From assembly GCA_026826555.1 (NCBI GenBank), contig JAKSZT010005175.1, positions 2,796,183-2,860,182 of the forward strand: a stretch of DNA of 64,000 bases. The letters run 5' to 3'. Of this stretch, positions 37,262 through 49,740 are shown in pieces. Both the position numbers and the translations under genes were made by a program. Below the pieces are notes generated by a model, which worked only from the letters and a program-made list of their open reading frames with translations, was not told the DNA's origin and ran no database searches. The stretch's first letter is position 1. Each line of letters begins with the position of its first letter. The DNA is from Tolypeutes matacus. Taxonomy: Eukaryota; Chordata; Mammalia; Cingulata; Chlamyphoridae.

Positions 37262-38565
37262 AAAGAAAGGTATGTATATACATATGCAAGAGACTCAACA
37301 AACTCCAAACAGAATAATATCAAATAGGCCCATGTCGTGCCATATTTTAATCACATTTTTGAATGTAAAAGATAAAGAGAGAATTCTAAAGTCACAACAG
37401 AGAAGCAACATATCATATACATTGAAGCCTCAGTTAGATTTATTGCCAATTTCTCATCAGAAACCATGGAAGCAAGAAGGCAGTAGAAAAAAAATACTTA
37501 AAATGCTGAAAGAAAATAATTGCCTAAGAATACCACACCTGGTAAGAAAATATTTCATTGTGTTTTTGTTGTTTAACTCCACTTTTTACTTCCAATATGA
37601 TTGAAAAGGAAAATTTATAAAATATAATGATTAAACAGTGGTTTTGGACTCATGGTATATAACACATAATTTTTGAAAAGAACTACATACATGTGGGGGA
37701 TGGTGAAATATGGGAAAATATTTTGTACATATCACTGAAGTTTAGTTGATATCTAAGCTAACAAGAATGTTATAGGTTTAAGATATTAATTTTAAGCCCC
37801 ATGGTAACTCTAAAGGATATATCAGAGAATACTGAAGATCACAGAGAAATAAATTGAAATACAGCTAGCAAAGTGAAGGGGCATAAGATTATGAGGAGTT
37901 ATGCATATTGGGTGTGGGGTTTCTCTTTTGGGAGACAGGAAAGTTTTGGGAATGAAATGTGGTGAAGATAAAAAGAGTTGAAAATATTTGAGATCGCACT
38001 GTGTGGTATGTTTGGGAGTAGTTCATATGGTAATGTTTATGTAGCATATATAGTCCCAGAATTTAGAAATGCAACTAAAGACACAATGACAATTAACTGC
38101 AACATATGATCCTGGATAGTATCTAATAAGGACCAAAAGAATATTAGAGGACACGTGAAAAAAAATGGAATATAGATTTCAATCTTTATATCAATGATTG
38201 AATTCTTAAAATTAATAAGTTTATGTAGCATGGTTACATAAGTAAATATCCTGGTTCTTAGAAAATATATATGGCACTATTAACTTCAAGAAGCATGATG
38301 TATACAACTTAAACTCATGTGCTCAGAAAATGGATTGATAAATGTATAGACAGAAAGAAGGATAAATGGATAGGCCAATAGAGGGATTGATAGATTGATG
38401 GACACATAGACTGATATGGCAAAAGTGGCAAAATATTAAAATTGATGGCTATGAGTATCTGGAGGGATTGGGATGTATTGGTGGTTTTTGTACGGGTTTT
38501 GTACTAATTTTGTAACTGTACTATAAGTTTGAAAGTATCTCAAAATAAAAAGTTAAAAAATTAAT
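37262..38565 (+). mobile_element. HAL1 half-LINE, ORF1 C-terminus and 3' end
   Basis: The stretch resumes with ACTCAACAAACTCCAAACAG, AAAGATAAAGAGAGAATTCT, TTCTCATCAGAAACCATGGA and GCAAGAAGGCAGTAG (the ORF1 C-terminal domain, degenerate), followed by the HAL1 3' UTR (TTAAGCCCCATGGTAACTCT at 37793) and its characteristic end, AAGTTTGAAAGTATCTCAAA with AATAAAAAGTTAAAAAA at 38545-38560. The tail doubles as a polyadenylation signal. Confidence 0.85.
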
Positions 38566-39337
38566 AATCCTAGTAAAAGTTTGAATGTGCAAAGGCTGAA
38601 ATATTTCCTTATATTGTCAAATTTTCTGTAATTGATGACAAGCCATGTTTCTTTTAAAAAATAAATTGATTACTACCTGGCTCATCTAATAGCTCTTTCC
38701 TTTGGAAGACTTTACTGTCCAATTATATATTCAAATAACAGTATTACAAAAGTCAAGGATAAAGTTCTGTTTGTTTACTTGTTGGTGCCTTTATTTTATA
38801 CCATCTCTTCAGTTATATTTAAATGGATATTTATATGTAGCAATACTGTGCAAGGTGTAGGTATTTGTTTATGTAGACCCACTAATATTTAATCCCCAGA
38901 GACATGACACAATGTAAAAGTGTTCTAACTCACATTTATTTTGAATTTTTGCTACAATATGATTTTTTTTTAATTTCTGAAGCTCTATATTCAATTTTCC
39001 AAGCTTGTGGGTTTGCACCAGTGGAACTCTCACATAACACACCCCTACCAACACACGACATTGTTTTGGAGTATTTGTTAAAGATTATGAGATAATGTCA
39101 TCAGACTATTACAGCTTACTATGGTCTATAGCATACATTTGGTATATTTTTCTATACACCCCTATTATTAACACAGTACATCTTTGGCATTGATGAAGAA
39201 TATTACAGTATTTCTGTTAATGATAGTCCCTGGTTACATTAATTGTATTTTCCCCATGCTTCTCCACATTTTTACCACCTTAAAATAGCGATGATTTTTT
39301 CTAGTTCATAGAAGAACATGATTGTATTTGTACTATT
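38566..39337 (-). other. non-coding DNA, possibly old L1 3' sequence
   Basis: No gene. From about 39095 the sequence (CTTACTATGGTCTATAGCAT, TTAACACAGTACATCTTTGG, CCCCATGCTTCTCCACATTT) has the flavour of an old minus-strand L1 3' UTR, perhaps belonging to element K. The final 15 bp (39323-39337) are the left target duplication of element E. Confidence 0.35.
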
Positions 39338-41230
39338 TATTTTATTTTATTTTTATTATTTTATTTTATTATTTTATTGTGGGTAAAAATAAAATTTTTC
39401 ACAATACATACCAATATTTGTAAAATGACATATAAATATATATGCATATATATGCATTTGCTTACATAAATGTTATTATATATATATATATATATTTTAA
39501 AGGTGCTTAGATTACCTAGATATTACACAGAAATTACAGGGATTCTCATGTTCCCCACCTCACACACCTCCCACAACATCCCACACAAACATCCTTCATC
39601 AACATGGCTATGTGGTAGTCTCTAGTATTCCATGTGTGACTTTGCTGTAACCTAAAACTTCTTTGAAAATTAAATGAAAATTTGGGAGACACTGGAGAAT
39701 GAGAGGGGAAGGTGTCATGGTACACTGGACATCTGATAATACAGTGATAAAAGGAAAAAAGAATAATTTTTTGAAAAAAGAAATTTTTTTTTGTTTTTTT
39801 CCCCATTTTTTTTGAATGTCCCAATCTGCTAATTATAATTTATTTTTAGTTTAGTTTTTTTTTCTTCTGAGTTTCCTTGTACTTATCTCTTACATTTAAG
39901 CTTATCATTATTATTTCTTTTTCGTATTAATTTTATTTGGTTATTATATGGGCTCATGTTCAAGGAAGGTTTAGATCACAGAAGGGTTATAATGGGGTCT
40001 GCAGAGGAGCATTGGTGGGGGGTGTCTGGGATGGGGGATTCATGGGAATAAGTTCATCTGAATATACATGAAAGATATATAAAATTTTTCAAATGATCGA
40101 GAGATGGGGCATGGTCACGGTGGGTAGACAATCACTCAGTAAATGAGGGAATCTTAATTCCCAGCTGGGAGAGCTCTGCCATATTCTCCAAGGGAGCAGC
40201 AACAGTCCTCTGAGTGCAGGGGCAGTGTCTGGCAAAAGAGGATGGCCCACTGATGGGTTCCTGTTATTGATGACTAGCCTTATGAGTCTTTGCTCTTGTA
40301 ATTGAAACTTAGCCTACTGTTATTGGGTGCCTAAGTGTTGCCTCTTTTGAGAACCTCCTTGTTGCTCAAATGTGGCCTCTCTCTAAGCCAAACTCAGCAT
40401 ATGAATGCATTACCTTCCCCCCCCCCCACCCCCAATGTGGGACATGACTCCCGGGGATAAGCATCCCTGACAATGAGGGATTAATACCAGTTGGCAAACT
40501 GGCACACAATTGGAAAAAGACCTTGAATAAAAGGGGGAAAAGGTAAAGAGAAATGAGTTCAAGTGGCTAAGAGACTTCAAAGAGAGTCGAGAGGTCATCC
40601 CAGAGGTCACGCTTGCGCACACATCAGTAGGATCTCATAGAAGAGCAAAGTGGATATCACCCCACACAGAGGGGCTCCTGAGAGCTCTGGAGACACCCAG
40701 GTCTTATATAAGGGGAGATAGCCCCAGAGACTGATGCCTTATTAGTCGGCTCTACTTTGGAATCTGTGCTCCTGAGAGTGACAGAGTTGGATTCAAATAA
40801 GTCCTCCCTGCATATGGCCCAAGAGTCCCTTCTATTTAAACCTATATGTGATGCTGGAGTTTTTAGTTGTACTTGCAGAGTCTGGAGCCTCTGGCCTACC
40901 TATGTGCCAGGTGTGCATGGAATCTTGGTGGAGCTGCAGCTCCTACCCTACAGCTCAATGGACTCATCCAAGTCACCTGGCGAGGAGATGACGATGGGCA
41001 ACAGCCATCCCAGGGAATGGAGAGGGCCTGCAGCTGCAGGCAGGATAATCCCATCCACCATATCCATGGGATATAAGCCCTCTCTCACTTGGAGGTGGAG
41101 TGGATGTCACCTTCCCAGACCCTCAGGATTGGGGGAAGAGCTATGGACTAGAGTGTACTTAATGGTATTCTGTTGTAGACATATTGTGATTCAAGCAATG
41201 GAAGAAATTATGACAGTGAGGTGGAGCTGG
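39338..41230 (-). mobile_element. 5'-inverted L1 insertion (element E, twin priming)
   Basis: Identical 15-bp duplications, TGTATTTGTACTATT, flank the insert at 39323-39337 and 41231-41245. Inside, 39338-39595 is the L1 3' terminus on the minus strand (T-rich tail, then GGGTAAAAATAAAATTTTTC). At about 39596 the orientation flips: 39600-41230 is L1 3'-region sequence on the plus strand, equivalent to about 30215-31770 of element A. The inverted piece has its 5'-most end at the junction, exactly as twin priming predicts. Only 3'-region sequence was copied. Confidence 0.92.
40757..41230 (+). other. recurrent open frame in the L1 3' region (copy in E)
   Basis: A frame open for 184 codons (158 of them within the L1) starts ESVLLRVTELDSNKSSLHMA and includes LLPYSSMDSSKSPGEE, HPREWRGPAAAGRIIPSTIS and SGLGEELWTRVYLMVF. 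The same frame recurs in C (47184-46777, one in-frame stop), G (59206-59514) and, with frameshifts, in F and A. No domain is recognised, and the similarity may only reflect shared nucleotide ancestry. The last 26 codons lie outside the element. I do not call it a gene. Confidence 0.45.
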
Positions 41231-41245
41231 TGTATTTGTACTATT

Positions 41246-42484
41246 AACTACCCACTCATTTGTACTATTAACTCATCCACTTCTGTGTTCACTAAGTTAT
41301 TCAGTCCCTAAATTATTCTCTAGCTTTCTTTGAATTGAAACACATTCGTAGACTACACTTTTCAGCCACAATCACCTTTAAACACCAGCTGTGTTAGTTC
41401 TACTCACTATAATTTATTACCATCAACTCTACATTTCTACACTTTTACAGTCTGCAGTCAAGCACGTGTTTTTTAACAAATTAATTTATTGGTACATATA
41501 AATAAAATATAAATCCATCCAAAGTGTACAAACAATGATATTCAGTATAATCACATAGCTGTTCATTCATCACTGCAATCATTTTAAGAGCATTTTCATC
41601 ATTTCAATAATAATAAACACAAATCAAATGAACAAACATACAAAAGAACTTCAAAAATAACTCTAAATATCTCTATGCTACCCATGCCATACACAGTTCT
41701 ATGCTATTTCCATCTCTTTAGTTTATTTGTATTTATATTTTGTAAAAACAGTCTTATATATGCAATATTACCCATATTCATATTTTCCATGAGGATATAC
41801 TATGTCATACAGTTCCATGTTAAATTTTTTTCTTTACTTCTAGTAATATATATGACCCAAGACTTTCCCATTCAACCACTGTCATACCTATATAAATAAC
41901 TCTGCTAGTTACAAACACTATGATGCACTTTCACCTTTCTATCATTTCCAAAAATTTCCATACAACCTTTATAGCAATTCTGCACAGATTAACCATTAAC
42001 TTTCTATTTTTTTAATCCTCATTCTATTTTCTGGTGACCTATATTCTAATTATTAACTTCATGATTTTACACAATATATTTTGTTTATGATAGCACAATC
42101 ATAGAGTATTCTTCTGTGTGTGGCTTGCTTCGCTCAACAAAATGCCCACCAGGCTCATCCATGTTGTCATATGATTCACAACTTCATTTTTTTATTACTG
42201 CTGCATAATATTCCATCATGTCTAAACACCATAATTATTTCCAACTTCTGGCAATCATGAATAATGCTGCTGTGAACATCACTGTAGAGATGTCTATTTG
42301 TGTCACTGCTCTCAGGTCTTCTGGGTATATAGTTAGGAATGGTATTGTCAGGCCACATGGCAAGTCTATATTCAACTTTGTTAGGAATGACAAACAGTCA
42401 GAGTGGCTGTATCATGCTGCATTCCCACCAACAGTGAATAAGCATTTTTATTTCTCCACCTCCTCTCCAACATTTACAGATTTC
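41246..42484 (-). mobile_element. older L1 fragment (element K): ORF2 C-terminus and 3' UTR
   Basis: In sense order, 42484-42110 encodes the degenerate C-terminal end of ORF2. On the plus strand it reads CACCAACAGTGAATAAGCAT, CTTCTGGGTATATAGTTAGG, AATAATGCTGCTGTGAACAT and AATATTCCATC, the classic reversed L1 ORF2 3' end. 42110-41246 is a different and older 3' UTR from the one in A, C and D. It is truncated on the right where element D begins at about 42485 and is invaded by E on the left. Confidence 0.75.
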
Positions 42485-45400
42485 CAATTTTTAAAAAATT
42501 ATTATTTTTTAAAGATATTTAAATTACATCAATGTTATGCAAAGCATATAGAGATTCCCATATGCCCCATTCCCATACCTCCCACACCCTCCTACATGAA
42601 CATCCTTCATTAGTGTGGCACATTCATTGAAAATGATAAATACATCCTGGGGCTTTGCCATTAAGCATGAGCCATAGTTCACATTGTAGTCTATACTCTC
42701 TCACACAGTTCTGCATGTTTTGTGATAATATAAAACGGCCTACATCTGTCATTGCAACATCACACAGGACAATTCCCAAGTCCCAATAAAGCCCCTGTAT
42801 TACAATATTTTTCCCTCTCTCTGTCCCTCGAGCCTCCAGTGGCCACTGGCTGCACATCAATGTTGTAATTACTTGCATTGCTAGAATCACAATATGTCTA
42901 TAGTAGAATACCATTAAGTCCAATATAGTCCATAGTTCTTTCCCCAATCCTGAGGATTCTGGGGTGGTGACATCCACTCAACCTCCAATTGAGAGGGGCT
43001 TATATCCCATGGGGAAGATGGATGGGACTATCTTGCCTGCAGCTGCAGAATCTCTCCATTCCCTGAGATGGCTATTGTCCATCATCATCTCCCCACCAGT
43101 TGTCCTGGGTGAGTCCAGTGAACTGTAGAGTAGGTGTTACAATTCTTACAAGGTTCCAGGCCCAGCTGGCACATGGACATCCCAAAGACTTGAGTCCATG
43201 GATGTATACCTATAAACTCCAGCACTAAGTACAGGTTTAAATAGAAGGGACAGATGAGCCATGTGCAGGGAAGACATAATTAAATCCAACTAGGTCACTC
43301 TTAGGAGCACAAATTCCAAAGTAGGGCCCATTGATAAGGCAACAAACTCTGGAGCTATCCACCTTGACCATAGGATCTGGTATCTTCAGAGCCATCAGGA
43401 GTCCCACTATACAGGGTAGTATCTACTTTGGCAATCTATGAAATCCTGCTGAGATATGCATAAATGTTACCTCTGGAATGACATCCCGACTCACTTTGAA
43501 GTCTCTTAGCCAAATAAACTCATTTGTCTTTACCTTTCCACCCCTTTTATTTGAGGTCTTTTTCCAGATGCCTTGCTAGTTTGTGCTTGGTAGCAATCCT
43601 TCGGTTCCAGGGAGACTCATCCCAGGGAGTCAAGTCCCAGTGGGGGGTAAGTAATGCATTCATATGCTGAGTTTGGCTTTAAAGAGAGGCCATATTTGAG
43701 CAACAAGGAGGCTCTCAAGAGGCAACCCTTAGACAACCCATAACAGTAGGCTAAGTTTCAATTTCTAGCAAAAGGCTCATAAGCCCAGTCATCAATATCA
43801 AGGGTCCATCAGTGGATTATCCTCCTTCACCAGTCACTGCCCTGCACTTGGGGAACTGTTGCTGCTCCCTTAGAGAATGTGGCAGAGCCTTCCAGGATGG
43901 GAATTCCATATTCTCTCAGTTATTCTGTGAGTCTCCACCTACTGTGACAATGTCTCATGAACATTTGAACATTTTTACATACCTTATATGTGTGCTTAGG
44001 TGAACTTCCTCCCATGCATCCCCAATTCCTGAAACCTCACACCAATGATCCTCTCCAGTCCTGGTTGTAACCCTTCTGTGATTGAAAGCCTCTCCAAAGG
44101 TGAAGCCATTACAATAGCCAAATACAATTAATTGGAAAATGAAATAATAATGATAAGTTTAAACATAAGAGATAAAATACATAAAAATAAAAAAAAAACT
44201 AAAATAAAATTAGAAGATTGGGATATTAAAAAAATGAAAAATGTTTTTAAAAGTTATCTTTAAAATTTTGCCTTTCATCACAGCAATATCCTGTGTCCTG
44301 TCTGTACCATGGCACCTTCACCTAGTCAAGAACCCGTGTCTCACTATTTTTCATTTTGTTTTCAGAAAAGTATTAGGTCACAGCAAAGTCACACACAGAA
44401 TACAGTAGGTGCTAATATACCCAACATCCTTCCCCTTTCCTCACCCCATATGAGTACATTTTTATATGTGGATGGTACCTTTGTTATAGCTGATATACAA
44501 AAAGTGAAACATAGCTACTAAACATGGTCAATGGCTTACACGATGGTTTACATTTTAGACTGTACACTGTTATAAATTTAGATGATATTTACTATATCCT
44601 GTGTCCATCACTGTAAGATAATGCAGAACATTTCCACTGACCACTAAATATCCCCTGTTCATTCTATTCTATTCCTCCTTTCCCCTCCCCCAGAGCCCAT
44701 GGCTTCCCCCTGACTTGATTCGTTGGATGACAAGATTCATAGTTACATGCAACAAGACTGACACCTTGACACACATGGTTTGTCATCTCCTATTAGGAAC
44801 CACGCATGCTCTCAATAGACTCCTGCTTATTTCTGAACAAATTGGTCCTCCCAAGCATAGGAGTCCAACTCCTTCCTGCTCATCATGTGGTTAGCCACCC
44901 AATGATACAACACATTATGATGAAATGATCACTCACACACTTCCTGGAAGCCTGCTCCAGGTGTGCTCTCTCTCAAATGCCACCCACCATCCAAAATTTT
45001 AAACAAGTAACCCTTACTTGCCAGATTGCCATAAAAGCATTCTCAACTTTGTACTTTCAACCACATACCCACAAATCCCGTTCACCGGGTACCTCTTCAT
45101 ACTTCCCCCCCCCATTACACTGGAACATCTAACCCACCTTCCCAAGCTACCTACCTGCAAACCCTGCACCACCCAACCCAATAATATCACTACCTCCCTG
45201 TCCTATCCCTTCAATGCACAACTACACACTTCCACCTTACCGTAGATTAAGTCCATATAGGTGTTGACTCACAATATTCTCCTCTTTATTTCTTGTAAAC
45301 CTATCTTCCAGACAATAGGTCTCTGAGTCTGCTCAATTTCCTTAATTCATATTAGTGAGATCATGTACTGTTCATCCTTAAATGCCTGGCTTGCTTCACT

Positions 45401-46221
45401 CAACATAAGGTCCTCTAGATTCATCCATATTATCCCGTGTGTTAGCACTTTATTCCTTCTAACAGCTGAGTAATATTCCATTGATATATGTACCACATTT
45501 TGTTTATCCATTCATTTGTTGATGAGCACCTGGCTTGATTCCAACTTTTGGCAATAGTGAATAATGCTGCTATGAACATTGGTGTGCATTTATCTGTACA
45601 TGTCTTTACTTTCAATTCTTCTGGATATATACCCAGCAGTGGAATTGCTTGATAATATGGAAGTTCTATAGTTAGTTTTTTGAGGAAAAGACAAACTGTA
45701 CTCCACAATGGCTGGACCATTCTACATTCTCACCAGAAGTGGATGAGGGTTCCCATTCCTCCAATTCCTCTCCAAAAATTCTAGTCTACTGTTTTTTTTT
45801 TCAATAGCCACTATTCTAATGGATGTAATATCACATCTCATTGTAGTTTTGATTTGCATTTCAATATTAGGTAATGATTTTGAGCACCTTTTCATGTGCT
45901 TTTTAGCCATTTGTAATTCTTCCTTGGAGAAGTGTCTTTTTAGGTCACTTTCCCACTTTTTAAATGGGCTGTTTGTCTTTCATTTTCTAGGTGTAGGATT
46001 TCGTTATATATGCACGATATTAGGCTCCTCTCAGATACATGGTTGCCAAATATTTTCTCCCATAGGATAGGCTGCCCTTTTACTTTCTTGATGACATCCT
46101 TTGAGATGCAGAAGTTTTCAATTTTGAGGAGATCTAATTTATCTATTTTTGCTTTTGCTGTTCATGTTTTGTGTGTGAAGTTCATGAAACCATTTCCTAT
46201 TACAAGGTCCTGTAGATGCAT
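42485..46221 (-). mobile_element. element D, 3' segment: ORF2 C-terminus and 3' region
   Basis: D is a minus-strand L1 cut by two later insertions. This segment has, in sense order, ORF2 from the C insertion point (46221) to about 45425 (LVQPLWSTVCLFLKKLTIEL, LGIYPEELKVKTCTDKCTP, CSSTNEWINKMWYIY), then a 2.9-kb 3' region to about 42485 that is collinear with A (reversed blocks at 44395, 43505, 42650 and elsewhere), ending in a degenerate A-rich tail. The ORF2 is broken by frameshifts. Confidence 0.9.
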
Positions 46222-46237
46222 CTCTACATTATCTTCT
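46222..46237. repeat. left target-site duplication of element C
   Basis: CTCTACATTATCTTCT at 46222-46237 is identical to 52334-52349. It is part of D ORF2 that was duplicated when C inserted. Sixteen of sixteen bases match, so C is young relative to its neighbours. Confidence 0.97.
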
Positions 46238-49125
46238 TTTTTTTATTATTTATTTATTTTTTATTATGGGTAAAAATCAAAATTCTCACAATACCTACAA
46301 ACATTTGCAAAATGATATATAAATATATATGCATATATGTGTATTTGCTTACAAAAATGTTATTTATATATATATATATACATATATTTTAAGAGGTGCT
46401 TAGATTACCCAAAATATTACACGGAACCCACTGGGATTCCCATGTTGCCCACCTCCCACACCTCCCACCACATCCCACACAAACATCTCCCACAGTGTAG
46501 CCCACCACCCTCAATGAACTTACACATCCTGGAGCCTTGCCACCAACCATAGACCACAGTTCACACTGTAGACCACAGTCTCTCCCACTCAGTACTGAGT
46601 GGTGTGTGCTACTTTAAAATGGCCTACATCCGTTGCCACAACAGTACTCAGGACAACCTCCAACTCCCAAATACGCCCCTGTATTTCAACCGCTCATCCC
46701 CTCCCTACCCCAAAAATGTCAAGTGGCCACTGGCTCCACCTCATTGTTGCAACTTCTTGCATAGTCCATATGGACTCTAGTCCATAGTTCTTCCCCCAAT
46801 CCTGAGGGGACTGGGATGGTGATGTCCACTCCAACTCCAAGTGAGAGAGGGCATATATCCCATGGATATGGTGGGTGGGATGATCCTACCTGCCGATGCA
46901 GGCCCTCTCCATTCCCTGGGATGGCCATTGCCCATCGTTGTCTCCTCACCAGGTGACTTGGATGAGTCCATTGAGCTGTAGGGTAGGAGTTGCAACTCCA
47001 CCTAGATTTCGTTCACACCTGGCACATAGGTAGGCGGCAGGCTCCAGTCTCTGGAAGTATACCTAAAAACTCCTGCATCACATATAGGTTTGAATAGAAG
47101 CGACTGGTGAACCATGTGCAAGGAAGACTTATTTGAGTCTAATTCTGTCACTCTCAGGAGCATGGATTCCAAAATAGAACCCACTGATAAGGCATCAGTC
47201 TCTGGGGCTATCCCCCCTTATATAGGACCAGGGTGTCTCCGGAGCCCTCAGGAACCCCACTGAGTGGGGTGATAGGCACTTAGATGTTCTATGAGCTCCT
47301 ACTGAGGTGTGAGTAAGAGTTACCTCTGGGATGACTTCCCGACTCTCTTTGAAGTGTCTTAGCCACTTGAACTCATTTGTCTTTACCATTTCCCCCTTTT
47401 ATTCAAGGTCTTTTCCCCGTTGTGTTGCCAGTTGGCACTTGGGAAAAGTTTTCATTTAGCAATAATCGCGCCTCGGATAAATCACATAGGCTACAATACT
47501 GCCACTGCGCAAAGCTGCCAGTTGACACTTGGAATTAATCCCTCGTTGCCAGGGGGGCTCATCCCCGGGAGTCATGTCTCACGTTGGGGGGAAGGTAATG
47601 CAATCATATGCTGAGTTTGGCTTAGAGAGAGGCCACATCTGAGCAACTAGAAGGCTCTCAGGTGGCAACCCTTAGGCACCCCACAACTGCAGGCTAAGTC
47701 TCATTTACAAGAGCAAAGACTAACAAGGGTAGTCATCAATAAAAAAAAATAAAAAAAAAACATCAGTGGGTCATCCTATTTTGACAGGCACTGTCCCTAC
47801 ACTCAGAGGACTATTGCTGCTCCCTTGGAGACTGTGGCAGAGCTCTCCAGGCTAGGAATTCTGATTCCCTCATTTATTGTGTGATTATCCACCCATCATG
47901 ACCATGCCCCATCCCCCGATCCTTTGAATGATTTTGTATATCTTTCATGTATATTCGGATGAACCAATCCCCACGAAACCCCCCCCAGACATCCCCCCCA
48001 ATAATCCCCCGCAGTACCCATTGTTACCCTTCTGTGATCCAAATCCTCCATGAACATTTAGTCCATAAAATAACCAAATACACTTACTAGGAAAAAGAAA
48101 CAAGTGTGATAAGCTTACATGCAAGAGACAAACATAAGGAAACTCAGGGGAAAAAAAAAAGAGAGAAGGAAAAAAAAAACCAAATAATCAAACAAAGAAC
48201 AAAACAAAATAAAATATAATTAGTGGATTAGGACATTCAAAAATGGGCAAAAAAGCAAAGGAAATGCCTTAAAATATATATATATATATATTCATTTTTT
48301 TTTCCTTTCTCTTTTCTCCTTTCCCTTTTTCCTTCCCTTTATCACTGTGTTATCGGATGTTTGGTGTGCCATGACACCTTCCTCCTCTCAATCCCCATTG
48401 TCTCCCAATTTTTCATTTAATTTTCAAAGAAGTTTTAGGTCACAGCAAAGTCACACACGGAGTGCCGGAGACTCCCAGATACCAAACCACCCCCCCTTCC
48501 CCACCCCATATTAACTCCCCCTCCTTTTTTTTTTTTGGTTGTTAGCATTGTTATAACTGTTATGCAGATAGCAAAATATAGCAACTAAACATTGTCAGTG
48601 ATTTACAGTATAGTTTACAATTTAGATGATACAGTTTAATAATTTTGATGATATTTACCATGTCCTGTGTCCATTACTGTAAGGTAATGAAAAACCTTCC
48701 CCATGACCACCAAACAACCCATTAGATCTTGACTGTTCCCTTTTCCCCAGCCCCCCAGGCCCCATGATACCCCCCTCTCCCAACCCATGGAATGTCAAGA
48801 TTCACTGTTACATGCCCTGGGGATTTGAAGCAGCCTTTCCTAATCCACCCACCCTCCAGTGCTGCACCACCAAACCCAGGAACACCACCACTCATCTACA
48901 CCCTCCCCCAACATGCAACCACACTCTATCCCTTTACCATAGATTATGTCCATATGGGTGATGGCTCAAAGCCTGCTCTTGTCTTACTCTCCTTTTTTAA
49001 CCTATCTTTCAGACAATGGTTCTCAGAGACTGCTCACTTTCCTCAGTTCAGATCAGTGAGGTCATATATTGTTCATCCTTCAGTGCCTGGCTTGCTTCAC
49101 TCAACATAAGGTCTTCAAGATTCAT
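46238..49125 (-). mobile_element. long L1 3' region with terminal extension (element C)
   Basis: About 2.8 kb (without the U4 insert) is collinear with A and D. Beyond the point where B, D, F and G end, C continues for about 140 bp (46262-46395: a TA-repeat, CATATATGCATATATG-like palindromic sequence, and the terminus that reads GGGTAAAAATCAAAATTCTC on the plus strand). E and J share this terminus, so two 3'-end types coexist. Confidence 0.85.
47441..47516 (-). pseudogene. RNU4P: U4 snRNA tailless retropseudogene (5' 76 nt)
   Basis: U4 is a spliceosomal snRNA of about 145 nt. On the minus strand this reads AGCTTTGCGCAGTGGCAGTA, then TTATCCGAGGCGCGATTATT and AAAACTTTTCCC, matching U4 nucleotides 1-76 with about five substitutions. 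It contains the exact 5' end but no 3' half and no poly(A). The L1 3'-region sequence TGCCAGTTG(G/A)CACTTGG is duplicated on both sides (47426-47442 and 47516-47532, 17 bp, one mismatch). The undisturbed site is visible in element F near 56572-56590. CCCAA is shared by U4 and the target at the 3' join, the usual signature of tailless snRNA retropseudogenes. Confidence 0.95.
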
Positions 49126-49340
49126 CTACGTTATTCCATGTGTTAGCACTTTGTTCCTTCTTACAGCTGAGTAATATTCCATTCTATGTATGTACCACAT
49201 TTTGCTGATCCATTTGTCTGTTGATGGGCACCGGGGCTGATTCCAACTTTTGGCAATGGTGAACAATGTCGCTATGAACATTGGTGTGCATAAATCTGTT
49301 TGTATTTTTGTTTTCAGTTCTTCTGGGTATATACCCAGCA
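49126..49340 (-). pseudogene. L1 ORF2 C-terminus (element C)
   Basis: The reading frame LGIYPEELKTKIQTD, MFIATLFTIAKSWNQPRC, STDKWISKMWYIHRMEYYSA and VRRNKVLTHGIT ends in a TAG at 49126-49128 where element A has Trp (TGG). That removes roughly the last 26 residues seen in A. If real, C is no longer fully coding; a single-base error or a late mutation would explain it. The upstream part is lost in the gap. Confidence 0.88.
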
Positions 49341-49740
49341 NNNNNNNNNNNNNNNNNNNNNNNNNNNNNNNNNNNNNNNNNNNNNNNNNNNNNNNNNNNN
49401 NNNNNNNNNNNNNNNNNNNNNNNNNNNNNNNNNNNNNNNNNNNNNNNNNNNNNNNNNNNNNNNNNNNNNNNNNNNNNNNNNNNNNNNNNNNNNNNNNNNN
49501 NNNNNNNNNNNNNNNNNNNNNNNNNNNNNNNNNNNNNNNNNNNNNNNNNNNNNNNNNNNNNNNNNNNNNNNNNNNNNNNNNNNNNNNNNNNNNNNNNNNN
49601 NNNNNNNNNNNNNNNNNNNNNNNNNNNNNNNNNNNNNNNNNNNNNNNNNNNNNNNNNNNNNNNNNNNNNNNNNNNNNNNNNNNNNNNNNNNNNNNNNNNN
49701 NNNNNNNNNNNNNNNNNNNNNNNNNNNNNNNNNNNNNNNN
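49341..49740. other. assembly gap (400 Ns) inside element C
   Basis: Exactly 400 Ns replace the ORF1 end and most of ORF2. By comparison with A about 3.9-4.2 kb should lie here, unless C itself has an internal deletion. Open frames drawn across the Ns on either strand are artefacts. Confidence 0.97.

Noticed and set aside
41231..41311. Last 26 codons of the E open frame as part of the candidate ORF
   Set aside because: They lie beyond the right target duplication, so they are flanking DNA read by chance.
47441..47516. Working U4 snRNA gene
   Set aside because: Only the first 76 nt are present, with substitutions and without the Sm site and 3' stem-loop.
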